A DNA stretch of 64,000 nt from Fontibacillus phaseoli. GTDB taxonomy: Bacteria > Bacillota > Bacilli > Paenibacillales > Paenibacillaceae. The stretch is taken from assembly GCF_003337355.1 (NCBI RefSeq), contig NZ_QPJW01000010.1, positions 62,001 through 126,000 on the forward strand, given 5' to 3'. The notes beneath the pieces are model-generated. The model was not told the origin of the DNA, searched no databases, and worked only from the letters and a program-made list of their open reading frames with translations. Both the position numbers and the translations under genes were made by a program. Below, one piece after another: positions 45,128 through 52,519 of this stretch. Positions within the stretch are counted from its first letter, which is position 1; the number at the start of each line of letters is the position of its first letter.

Positions 45128-45316
45128 TTATGGAAATCGCGTTTGGGTGACCGGCCCCCCATCCCGGAAAATCAAGGACACATTCAAACCGATCAGACTA
45201 AAGATCAGCGGCCATACAAACAAATAGCTTCCTCCAGGGAGGTAAAAGCAGGTTCCGGCACCTAGCAGAAGCCAGAACAGCATCGCGCGCCTGACCAGAT
45301 ATTTTCCGCCCGGACG
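45128..45316 (-). pseudogene. Fragment of a polytopic membrane protein
   Basis: Reverse reading from 45316 (just after TAG at 45317-45319) to TAA at 45128 gives RPGGKYLVRRAMLFWLLLG, then AGTCFYLPGGSYLFVWPLIF and SLIGLNVSLIFRDGGPVT. The GSYLFVWPLIF pattern recalls the membrane part of multi-helix M28-type peptidases, but this is only a suggestion. No ribosome-binding site or start. The left neighbour has a tandem TATGAATCCC duplication at 45319-45337. Confidence 0.5.
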
Positions 45317-45326
45317 CTATGAATCC

Positions 45327-45584
45327 CTATGAATCCCTTACGTCGAACCGGCCGGCCTTGGAGCAGATAATTGCAGTAACCCGATAAGAATGGACCCGGC
45401 AATGCACATAATTATAAACGCCCTGCTTATCCATTTCACCGGTTTCTACGCTGTCCCGGGCCGTAGCTTGATCACTGACGCTGTTAGGTTGTTCAAAGTC
45501 CCCCCCTTTGTAATCGTTAACGGAATCCAGATGGAAAAATATTCTTTTCTCATCATAGACAACAACGCGGTAGATGCCAAGCAC
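45327..45584 (-). CDS. Possible small protein, unknown
   Basis: 85 codons from GTG 45584, preceded by AAAAAGGTATAGAAT. The product (IYRVVVYDEKRIFFHLDSVN, later YNYVHCRVHSYRVTAIICSK) is polar with short beta-like strands. I do not recognise it and coding status is uncertain; adjacent sequence on both sides is decayed. Confidence 0.3.
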   Translation of the reverse strand: MLGIYRVVVYDEKRIFFHLDSVNDYKGGDFEQPNSVSDQATARDSVETGEMDKQGVYNYVHCRVHSYRVTAIICSKAGRFDVRDS

Positions 45585-45738
45585 ATTCTATACCTTTTTC
45601 CGGACACTTTCTTGGCATGAAAAAAATGAATAGATACTCATAAACATCTTAAGTATACAATAACGTTCTTCGTTTTAAAGGTCTGACAATCACCGTCGAT
45701 ATAACTCTGCTAACCGGTAAAAACGCCGCGGGTTCAGT

Positions 45739-46245
45739 TCAGAATAAAATTCCTGAGCTCAGGCCGAGAAAAGGGTACGCGATCGCCGCAGCCGCCAAAA
45801 TTAACCGGAAGACACCTTCGGAAAAGGATCCCGTGTCAATAGCCAGAAATTTCGGAAGAAGTCGGATTTTGACTTTCCACGGCCAGAACAAAGCCACGCC
45901 TTGATCATTAAACATATCGATGAGGGAATGTGAGGCGTAGGCGAGTATAGCGGTCAAGTAGAACAATTCCGGCAAAGCCGACAGTAGGCTGGCCAGCGCC
46001 AGAATAAAGATAAGCGAGTGCGTCAAGGTCCTGTGTTTGACCTTCAACAGGTGCAAACCCCATGAAATCGGCAAAAGAATCTTTGCCATGGTCGATCCTT
46101 TTTTGTCAATATCGGCCAGCGGTCCGGCCACGCATCCGATCAGGAGGGCGGCCCCTCCCTCCCATGTCAATAGGGGCTGATGGAAATAAGATAATACGCA
46201 TTCTGCCGTCAATAAACCGGCCAGAGTGTGTGTTTTCTGAAGCAT
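45739..46245 (-). CDS. ydjM: YdjM-type membrane-bound metal-dependent hydrolase, SOS-controlled
   Basis: 168 residues with several helices. The metal-binding pattern is intact: His in the first helix (KTHTLAG), GCVAGPLADIDKKGS (about 37-52) with Asp pair, HRTLTHSL near 72 and ASHSLIDMFN near 103. ATG 46245 follows TTGGAGGAATTACAT; the frame open further upstream lacks a signal. A LexA box lies between its -10 and start point, paralleling the LexA-controlled ydjM of E. coli. Biochemical role unknown. Confidence 0.85.
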   Translation of the reverse strand: MLQKTHTLAGLLTAECVLSYFHQPLLTWEGGAALLIGCVAGPLADIDKKGSTMAKILLPISWGLHLLKVKHRTLTHSLIFILALASLLSALPELFYLTAILAYASHSLIDMFNDQGVALFWPWKVKIRLLPKFLAIDTGSFSEGVFRLILAAAAIAYPFLGLSSGILF

Positions 46246-46367
46246 ATGTAATTCCTCCAAGTTTCTCCATGATGTCACAGGCCATTATAGCAAACAAATG
46301 CCTTTTGGGGTGCCCTGCATTTTTCTAATCAAATCTCGATAATGTTAATAGAATCACCCAACGAACA

Positions 46368-46381
46368 CGAACGTTTGTTTG
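46368..46381. promoter_or_regulatory. LexA (SOS) box
   Basis: CGAACGTTTGTTTG fits the Gram-positive LexA consensus CGAAC-n4-GTTYG exactly. It begins one base below the -10 box of the ydjM promoter, so LexA would cover the start point. Confidence 0.8.
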
Positions 46382-46382
46382 T

Positions 46383-46412
46383 ATTATATGCTAGTTGATG
46401 TTTGAAAAGCAA
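46383..46412 (-). promoter_or_regulatory. Promoter of ydjM
   Basis: Reverse strand TTGCTT (46412-46407), 18-base spacer, TATAAT (46388-46383), with the LexA box immediately downstream. Leader to the ATG is about 130 bases. Confidence 0.6.
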
Positions 46413-46427
46413 TGCATTTTCATCCTC

Positions 46428-46475
46428 AAAAAAACAGCGGCAGTTCAGACTCGCACCCGAGGTCTGCTGCCACTG
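46428..46475 (-). terminator. Strong terminator above ydjM
   Basis: Reverse strand CAGTGGCAG (46475-46467) pairs with CTGCCGCTG (46443-46435), enclosing CAGAC/GTCTG, then seven T. No - strand gene ends within 450 bases upstream; it may stop transcripts from the YjcZ-type gene at 46951-47046. Confidence 0.75.
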
Positions 46476-46565
46476 TCCCAACTTATTCTTTCTTAAAAAA
46501 TAATGAACGAAGAAATGCTATAAAGCATAGTATGAATTACTTATATAGAGGAGGAATCGCTGATC

Positions 46566-46892
46566 ATGAGTCTTCAGCATGGAAGTTATCATCAAAATGT
46601 GCTTTATCAGGCAGACAAACACCTAGTCCAAAACTTAAAGGACGCAAGAAAACATGTGCATCATATCTGCAGCCTGCATAAAAACAAGGTCGTAAAAATT
46701 GAAACATTAGACGGCCAAACGTTCGTGGGCAGAATCATTAATTGCAATAAGGGCTTGCTGTATTTGGCAGTACACAACCCCCATCAGGGAGCTCAACGGG
46801 CGTTTTTCGGCAATCCCTACTACAACGATGATGAACTCATTCTAACCCTAGTCCTTTACGAATTGCTTGTTATCACTTTGTTATCCACGTAA
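46566..46892 (+). CDS. Small Sm-like protein, unknown
   Basis: 108 residues with an excellent GAGGAGG before the ATG. A basic/His-rich helical N-terminus (QNLKDARKHVHHICSLHKNK) leads into VVKIETLDGQTFVGRIINCN, then KGLLYLAV, which has the strand pattern of an Sm/LSm fold (VKIETLDGQTFVGRI is the usual Sm1 shape). The C-terminus ends in a hydrophobic helix. Probably a Bacillales-specific small protein; RNA binding is possible but unproven. Confidence 0.65.
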   Translation: MSLQHGSYHQNVLYQADKHLVQNLKDARKHVHHICSLHKNKVVKIETLDGQTFVGRIINCNKGLLYLAVHNPHQGAQRAFFGNPYYNDDELILTLVLYELLVITLLST

Positions 46893-46950
46893 CTTGCCAT
46901 CTTGGAGCCTTCCTTGCGTTGACATCAGTTAATCAAATCGGATTACTTCA

Positions 46951-47046
46951 TTAGAACGTTCTAAGAACAATGACCAACAGAATGTAAAGAACCAAGATCG
47001 TTGCAGTAGAAGTGAATCCCCCAAGAACTCCTTTACAATCACCCAT
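46951..47046 (-). CDS. YjcZ-type small sporulation membrane protein
   Basis: 31 codons from ATG 47046, preceded by AAGGAGGGAAATCAA: MGDCKGVLGGFTSTATILVL, then YILLVIVLRTF. A Gly-containing head followed by a single LVLYILLVIVL helix is the pattern of YjcZ/SscA-type spore proteins. Too short for usual gene finding. It suggests that the organism sporulates. Confidence 0.65.
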   Translation of the reverse strand: MGDCKGVLGGFTSTATILVLYILLVIVLRTF

Positions 47047-47157
47047 TTGATTTCCCTCCTTGTGTATGATCGGTTTACACAACCATACTATGTAACTTTA
47101 TCTATCCCTGTATGGACTATAACCTAAAAGTCATTAAATTTTCTGTTGGGCTGAATG

Positions 47158-47211
47158 AAAAAAATGGGCTATTCTGCAGGTGATGACCTCTCACCTTGTC
47201 AGAATAGCCCC
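47158..47211 (-). terminator. Intrinsic terminator of azoR
   Basis: Reverse strand GGGCTATTCTG (47210-47200) pairs with CAGAATAGCCC (47176-47166), loop of 23 bases, then ATTTTTTT. It follows the azoR stop by 42 bases. Confidence 0.8.
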
Positions 47212-47251
47212 TTGATTTTCAGTAATGCAGCTACTTGCCTGCGAAATCTAA

Positions 47252-47878
47252 TTAGAACTTGGCAGCCAGGTCCGCAGCGCGCTTCACGCCATCTTGTACA
47301 ATGGCTTCAGCCCGGTCCGGGAATTGATTATGCCCTTCGACAACAACGGTTTCCGGATGGGTAATTCCCCAGAATGCCAGCGAAGCGGCCATGTATTTCA
47401 TGGACATTTCTATGTCAGCCATAGGACCTTCGGAATATACGCCGCCGCGAGCTTGCAGCAAAGCGACTTTTTTGTCTCCAACGAGACCAACCGGTCCTTC
47501 TGCCGTATACTTGAATGTTTTGCCCGCTTGGTTCAAATAGAACATATAAGTCAACAATTGAGCCGGAATCGTAAAGTTCCAGAGCGGAAATGCAAATACG
47601 ACTTTATCGGCGCCAAGGAATTGATCCAGGTAAGTATTCGCCAAATCGGCGGCTTTTTGTTCTTCCGGAGTTACCGAAAAACCTTTGCCCAGTTTGAACA
47701 AGCCATTCAGCATATCGTTGTCATAATATGGAAGATCCGCTTCGAACAGGTTCAGCTCGGAGATCATATCTTCCGGATGAGTTTCTCTGTATGTTTTCAA
47801 GAAGCTTTCATACAGTTTAACGGTAACCGATTGGTCTACCGGACGGTTATTTGCTTTAACAAATAATACATGTGACAT
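47252..47878 (-). CDS. azoR: FMN-dependent NADH-azoreductase
   Basis: 208-residue flavodoxin-fold enzyme that reduces quinones and azo compounds with NADH, protecting from thiol-reactive quinones. VLFVKANNRPVDQSVTVKLY at the FMN phosphate site, FAFPLWNFTIPAQL (about 95-108), and LLQARGGVYSEGP (about 140-150) are AzoR signatures. A palindrome suited to a quinone-sensing repressor lies 47 bases upstream. Confidence 0.9.
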   Translation of the reverse strand: MSHVLFVKANNRPVDQSVTVKLYESFLKTYRETHPEDMISELNLFEADLPYYDNDMLNGLFKLGKGFSVTPEEQKAADLANTYLDQFLGADKVVFAFPLWNFTIPAQLLTYMFYLNQAGKTFKYTAEGPVGLVGDKKVALLQARGGVYSEGPMADIEMSMKYMAASLAFWGITHPETVVVEGHNQFPDRAEAIVQDGVKRAADLAAKF

Positions 47879-47924
47879 GGTGTGGTTTCCCTCCTGTTAT
47901 CTATAACGCTAACTATTTTTCTAG

Positions 47925-47938
47925 TACTTTATAAAGTA
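47925..47938. promoter_or_regulatory. Palindromic operator upstream of azoR
   Basis: TACTTTATAAAGTA is a perfect 14-base palindrome, flanked by imperfect TAGTA/TATAGTA. Azoreductase genes in Bacilli are repressed by MarR/DUF24 regulators (YodB, MhqR) at similar dyads; the regulator here is not in the window. Confidence 0.6.
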
Positions 47939-47990
47939 TAGTACAGTATAAGGAATCCACCTGTCAAATGCAGAATTTTACTAATCCCAA

Positions 47991-50297
47991 TTAAACTCCG
48001 GAGCCCGAGGAAGCAAGTGCCTGACGGCTACGCTCAGCGGCGCCTACCATATTTTTCAAGGCCGCAACGGTTTCCTCTTGTCCTCTAGTCTTTAGCCCGC
48101 AATCCGGATTGATCCAGAACAGTTCCGGATCCAGCACTTGAAGCGCCCGCCGGATCATGGATACCATCTCCTCCTCGGAAGGAACCCGGGGACTGTGAAT
48201 ATCATAGACTCCCAGCCCGATGCCGAGCGGATAGGTGTGCTCCTCAAAGCTCTGAATGAGCTCGCCGTGGCTGCGTGACGTCTCGATGGAAATCACGTCC
48301 GCATCCAGCGCCTGGATCGAGCCCAGCATATCATGGAACTCGCAATAACACATATGGGTATGAACTTGCGTCGTTTCTTGAACGGTGGAGATCGATATTT
48401 TGAATGCTTTCACGGCCCAATCAAGATAACGATCCCGATCCTTCGGCTTCAGCGGAAACCCTTCCCGAAGCGCAGGTTCGTCCACCTGGATCATGGTGAT
48501 GCCTGCCTTCTCAAGTGCCTCCACTTCCTGGCGAAGCGCCAAGGCGATTTGATAAGCCACGGTCTCCCGGGATACGTCGCTGCGGACGAAAGACCAGTTC
48601 AGAATCGTAACCGGACCCGTAAGCATCCCCTTGACCGGTTTGGAACTCAGCGACTGGGCAAACGCCGTCTCCTTAACGGTCATCGGCTGGTCGAATTCCA
48701 CGTCGCCGTAAATGAGCGGCGGCTTCACGCAGCGCGTGCCGTACGATTGAACCCATCCGCCCCGCGTAAAGGCAAATCCGGGAAGCTTTTCGCCGAAAAA
48801 CTCCACCATATCGGTGCGTTCGAATTCCCCGTGGACCAGGACATCCAGGCCGATCTCTTCCTGGATCGTGATCCACTTCTGAATTTCCGCCCGGATAAAC
48901 TCGTCATACCGCTCTGCCGACCACTCACCCTTGCGCCATTTCTGTCTGGCGGCACGCACCTCCGCGGTTTGAGGAAAGCTCCCGATGGTCGTCGTCGGCA
49001 GCAGCGGTAAATTCCATTTGGCCTGCTGCTTCAACCGGCGGCGGACAAACTCACTGCTGCGTTCCGATGGCTGCCGGGAGATCGTAAGAACCGCGTCCTG
49101 GACTTGTTTGCGGCTACGCGAAGGATCCGCGGACAAAAGCTTCAAGGCATCGCTATTCATAGCAAACAAGGCCGGAGTCGATCCTGTCTTTGCCGCCTGA
49201 CATAAAGCCGAAACCTCCTCCAGCTTTTCTTCCGCAAAAGCGAGAGCTTTATGCAATACAGTGGGCAATCCCGTTTCCGCTTTGGCGGAAACCGGCACAT
49301 GAAGCAAGCTGCAAGAAGGCTGGATGATAAGATCTGCAGAAGATGAAGTCAATGCCAAGATTTCATTCAACAATTGCCCGGTCTCGGAAAGATCGGTACG
49401 CCATATGTTGCGCCCGTCGACTACTCCCGCCGCCAAGGTTTTGTCTGAAGGAAAACCAAATTGACGAAGCGCCTGTAAATTCCCCTCTTTTCCATGCACA
49501 AAATCAAGTCCGATTCCCTTCACCGGCAAAGCAACGATCTGCTCATATCGTTCCACGGCATCGAAATAACTTTGCAGCAAAATCGACAACCCCGGAACTT
49601 CCCGGGAGATGGTTTCATAAATCTCTTGAACAAGCTTTACATCCTCGTCGGATACCGAGGTGACCAGTGCCGGTTCATCCACCTGCACCCAGGCTGCACC
49701 TTCCTGCTGTAATTCGCGCAAAACCTGCACGTATAAAGGCAGCAGTTTATGCACCCATTCCTGAAGGCGGTTGGAAGCGCCTTTCGACAGTTTAAGGAAC
49801 GTGTACAATCCCAGCAGTACCGGTTTGCCTTCGATCCCCAGCTCTGCCTTTGCTTCACGGTAATAAGACAGCGGAACATTTGCCGTCAACTCAGGCTCTC
49901 TTCCCTCAAGTTCGGGTACGATATAATGATAGTTGGTATTGAACCATTTCGTCATTTCACTGGCTGCAGCCGTTTTACTGCCTCTAGCGATGGCATAGTA
50001 CGTTGTGAGCGGTACCGGACCGCCACTATATTCAAACCGCTCCGGAACAAGTCCGAACATCACCGCGGTGTCCAAAACCTGATCATAGTAGGAAAAATCT
50101 CCGACCGGAATCAAATCGATACCTTGTGCCTGCTGCAATTTCAAATGATTTCGGCGGATTTCGCCAAGTCTGCCGTGCAGTTCCTCCTCATCGATCTTAC
50201 CGCTCCAAAAAGCTTCGATCGCTTTTTTCCATTCCCGCTCTCTCCCGATCCTCGGATAACCCAAATTGCCGCTCAATATCTTGTTCAAATCTCTCAT
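47991..50297 (-). CDS. metE: Cobalamin-independent methionine synthase
   Basis: Transfers the methyl group from methyltetrahydrofolate to homocysteine. 768 residues, normal length. N-terminal half begins NLGYPRIGREREWKKA; the C-terminal half has LPLLPTTTIGSFPQTAEVR, VHGEFERTDMVEFFGE, GMLTGPVTILNWSF, IQVDEPALREG, and the zinc ligands in THMCYCEF and INPDCGLKTR. ATG 50297 gives the usual N-terminus and abuts a GGGGAGG that is closer than ideal; TTG three codons later has better spacing. Controlled by a cobalamin riboswitch, so it is expressed only when B12 is short. Confidence 0.95.
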   Translation of the reverse strand: MRDLNKILSGNLGYPRIGREREWKKAIEAFWSGKIDEEELHGRLGEIRRNHLKLQQAQGIDLIPVGDFSYYDQVLDTAVMFGLVPERFEYSGGPVPLTTYYAIARGSKTAAASEMTKWFNTNYHYIVPELEGREPELTANVPLSYYREAKAELGIEGKPVLLGLYTFLKLSKGASNRLQEWVHKLLPLYVQVLRELQQEGAAWVQVDEPALVTSVSDEDVKLVQEIYETISREVPGLSILLQSYFDAVERYEQIVALPVKGIGLDFVHGKEGNLQALRQFGFPSDKTLAAGVVDGRNIWRTDLSETGQLLNEILALTSSSADLIIQPSCSLLHVPVSAKAETGLPTVLHKALAFAEEKLEEVSALCQAAKTGSTPALFAMNSDALKLLSADPSRSRKQVQDAVLTISRQPSERSSEFVRRRLKQQAKWNLPLLPTTTIGSFPQTAEVRAARQKWRKGEWSAERYDEFIRAEIQKWITIQEEIGLDVLVHGEFERTDMVEFFGEKLPGFAFTRGGWVQSYGTRCVKPPLIYGDVEFDQPMTVKETAFAQSLSSKPVKGMLTGPVTILNWSFVRSDVSRETVAYQIALALRQEVEALEKAGITMIQVDEPALREGFPLKPKDRDRYLDWAVKAFKISISTVQETTQVHTHMCYCEFHDMLGSIQALDADVISIETSRSHGELIQSFEEHTYPLGIGLGVYDIHSPRVPSEEEMVSMIRRALQVLDPELFWINPDCGLKTRGQEETVAALKNMVGAAERSRQALASSGSGV

Positions 50298-50367
50298 TCC
50301 TCCCCTTCTTTTCTTATGGACTGTTTGATTGATCCAATCATGCAATTATTGATTCACTGAACTACGC

Positions 50368-50402
50368 AAAAAAAGCCTTCTCTAGTCAATGCTAAAGAAG
50401 AC
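50368..50402 (-). terminator. Riboswitch-controlled terminator in the metE leader
   Basis: Reverse strand GTCTTCTTTAG (50402-50392), loop CATTGA, CTAGAGAAGGC (50385-50375), then seven T. An 11-bp stem located between the riboswitch and metE, so B12 binding should end transcription here. Confidence 0.85.
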
Positions 50403-50451
50403 CTTCGATACTGATGCGACGGCTGCGATCTTTAACACCTCCCTATCTCCC

Positions 50452-50650
50452 GTAGGTACAGCAGTGTTGCTAGAACAGGCAGGTCTCCTGGCTCCAGAAT
50501 CATCGCCGGATACAGCCTTCCCGGTATCCTGGACACCAGTGGCATGAAACGAATCACGACTTCTCTGTAACAGTGGCGGGACCGCGCCGGCATTGCACCG
50601 GACTTCCCTTTTAAGCTCCAGCAGCGGCTGGAACACCTATTCCCACAATA
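50452..50650 (-). promoter_or_regulatory. Cobalamin (B12) riboswitch of metE
   Basis: Reverse strand contains the ordered conserved blocks of the AdoCbl class: AATAGGTGTTCC, AAAAGGGAAGTCCGGTG, GCGCGGTCCCGCCACTGT, and the B12 box GAGCCAGGAGACCTGCC. The layout, about 200 bases, is that of the classical class I riboswitch. With the terminator downstream it switches metE off when cobalamin allows MetH to work. Confidence 0.93.
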
Positions 50651-50673
50651 TTCAGTTATTGAATATGCACTAA

Positions 50674-50702
50674 ATACTACCGGATGTTGCCCTATAATTC
50701 AA
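50674..50702 (-). promoter_or_regulatory. Promoter of the metE leader
   Basis: Reverse strand TTGAAT (50702-50697), 17-base spacer, TAGTAT (50679-50674). The start point would be about 20 bases above the riboswitch. Confidence 0.6.
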
Positions 50703-50748
50703 CAGTAATCTTATCGGATTCTGATAATTTCAAGCGGACAGTAAAAAA

Positions 50749-51111
50749 TTAAACGAAATTATCCGCTACCGCCTTATGAAGCATACCGATGCAACGGTCG
50801 AGATCCGTTTTAACTTGTTTCTTGTATAGCGCGGCTTTCTCTGCACCGTTATCGGTAAAGTGATATAAGACGATCTCCTGAAAATCCACGCTCGGATCGT
50901 TTCCCTTCAACTGCTTGGTCCGATACAAAACACCTTCTTGCACCAACTCATGGAGAGCGCGATAAATCTCGCTTTGCGGAGGCACATAACCGAACGGCTT
51001 GAATTCTTCCTTCAGTTCTTCCAACATTTGATATCCGTATCCTCTGCGCTGCTCCACTTTATTAATCAGATACAACTTGATATATGCCCTTTGGGCAATC
51101 ATAAATGCCAT
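50749..51111 (-). CDS. rtp: Replication terminator protein (RTP) homologue
   Basis: 120-residue winged-helix protein. It aligns over its full length with Bacillus subtilis RTP: AQRAYIKLYLINKVEQRRGY, then YQMLEELKEEFKPFGYVPPQ, EIYRALHELVQEGVLY, QEIVLYHFTD, and the dimerisation helix LYKKQVKTDLDRCIGMLHKA ending DNFV. RTP arrests forks at Ter sites; the same fold is shared with PadR repressors, so a regulatory role cannot be excluded. GAGGTGAG precedes the ATG. A motif like the RTP core site lies 30 bases upstream. Confidence 0.85.
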   Translation of the reverse strand: MAFMIAQRAYIKLYLINKVEQRRGYGYQMLEELKEEFKPFGYVPPQSEIYRALHELVQEGVLYRTKQLKGNDPSVDFQEIVLYHFTDNGAEKAALYKKQVKTDLDRCIGMLHKAVADNFV

Positions 51112-51336
51112 TCGCTCACCTCATCCCCGTTTCTTTAAATATACCGAATATATGAAATGTTCACAACAGTTGGTTTAATTGTCTTTTTATACATGGATGA
51201 TAGATTTCTAAAAGAGAGAATATGAAGTATTTTATTCGGAGTAACTGGAACGGTAATTAGGATTTCTATTGTGAATTTTTCATGTATTGAAATAATAACA
51301 ACAAGACATGTTACGAATTTTCGACACGTCCGAAAA

Positions 51337-51352
51337 TGTGCTTTCCGTCACA
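51337..51352. promoter_or_regulatory. CRP/FNR-type box of the NirK-like gene
   Basis: TGTGC-n6-TCACA, one mismatch from TGTGA-n6-TCACA. Its centre is 29.5 bases before a TAATCT -10 box (51374-51379), the class II (-41.5) activator geometry. No good -35 is present, as expected for an activated promoter. Confidence 0.65.
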
Positions 51353-51421
51353 AGGCGGACTTCGAATTCATCTTAATCTTAAGTTATTGAAATTGTATTT
51401 TCTTTAAGGAGGTTCGCCCCT

Positions 51422-52405
51422 ATGAAAATTGCGAAATCGGCCTTTTTCATCCTATCCTGTCTCCTCGTAATTTCGGTGGTCTGGCTTGCTCCTCCCCCGG
51501 CTCAAGACAGCGAATCCGAACCGGAACAGGAGGTTCAAAAAATCAATCAGAACCCGGTAGAACCGGTTATCCATCGCGATGGCGACACCGTTCATATAGA
51601 AATGACCGCCCAGGTGACGGATGTGGAAATTTCGGAAGGTGTTTTTTATAACGCCTGGACCTTTAACGGAACGGTTCCCGGCCCCGTGCTTCGGGTTAAG
51701 GAGGGGGATACGCTGAGCTTTACCCTGAAAAATATGGATCCCGACATGCCGCATTCGATGGATTTCCATGCGGTTCATGCCGCGCCGAGCAAAAAGTTCG
51801 TAGACGTGATGCCGGACGAACAAGGCACCTTTACTTATCCCGCCGATACCCCCGGCATTTTTATGTATCATTGCGGCACAAGTCCGGTCCTGCTGCATGT
51901 GGCAAACGGCATGTACGGAACGATCATCGTGGAACCGAAAAACGGCTATCCGACGGATGCCGAGATCGACCGGGAATTTACCATCGTCCAAAGCGAGTGG
52001 TACCGGGAGCATGACGAGGAAGCTTTTATGAATGAAGAACCGGAGTACGTCGTTTTTAACGGGGATGACTTCACGCTGAAAAATCACCCTCTTCTCGCCA
52101 AAACAGGGGACAAAATCCGGCTCTACGTCAGTAATGTGGGGCCAAACGAAGTATCTTCATTCCATGTTGTAGGAACGACGATGGACAGGGTCTACATTGA
52201 CGGCAATCCGAAAAACATCATGTACGGTTTGCAAACCGTCATGCTTCCGGCAGGAGGATCGGCTGTCGTTGAATTCACGGTGACAGAGGAAGGGGATTAT
52301 CCGGTCCTTACACATCAGCTAAAGCATGCCTCAAAAGGAGCTACGGCCATATTACGGGTTACGAAAGACGGTAAGGACACGCATGAGCCTACGATGACCC
52401 ATTAG
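51422..52405 (+). CDS. NirK-like two-domain copper protein
   Basis: 327 residues with an uncleaved-looking or signal helix (5-24). Domain 1 has the type 1 copper ligands His111, Cys151, His159 and Met164, and the type 2 ligands His116 and His150, with Asp114 in the HSMDFH motif. Domain 2 gives His298 (LTHQL) as third type 2 ligand. At the position of the second active-site His of Alcaligenes NirK (GGHGD) the sequence reads GTTMD, so that residue is missing. Nitrite reduction is inferred from ligands and neighbours. AAGGAGG precedes the ATG. Confidence 0.78.
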   Translation: MKIAKSAFFILSCLLVISVVWLAPPPAQDSESEPEQEVQKINQNPVEPVIHRDGDTVHIEMTAQVTDVEISEGVFYNAWTFNGTVPGPVLRVKEGDTLSFTLKNMDPDMPHSMDFHAVHAAPSKKFVDVMPDEQGTFTYPADTPGIFMYHCGTSPVLLHVANGMYGTIIVEPKNGYPTDAEIDREFTIVQSEWYREHDEEAFMNEEPEYVVFNGDDFTLKNHPLLAKTGDKIRLYVSNVGPNEVSSFHVVGTTMDRVYIDGNPKNIMYGLQTVMLPAGGSAVVEFTVTEEGDYPVLTHQLKHASKGATAILRVTKDGKDTHEPTMTH

Positions 52406-52459
52406 TAAAGCACCAAAATGAACATGAGCCGTAGTTATTTTGAAACCTGCAATAATGCC

Positions 52460-52475
52460 TGTGACAGAAATCACA
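52460..52475. promoter_or_regulatory. Perfect CRP/FNR box before the DUF2249 operon
   Basis: TGTGACAGAAATCACA matches TGTGA-n6-TCACA exactly. TATAAT follows at 52496-52501, centre-to--10 distance 28.5 bases, again class II. Confidence 0.75.
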
Positions 52476-52519
52476 ATCCGTCAATACAGCTATTTTATAA
52501 TGAAAACGAGGTGATTCAA

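Noticed and set aside
45390-45620. + strand 76-codon frame near 45.5 kb
   Set aside because: No ribosome-binding site; overlaps the slightly better reverse-strand candidate, itself given low confidence.
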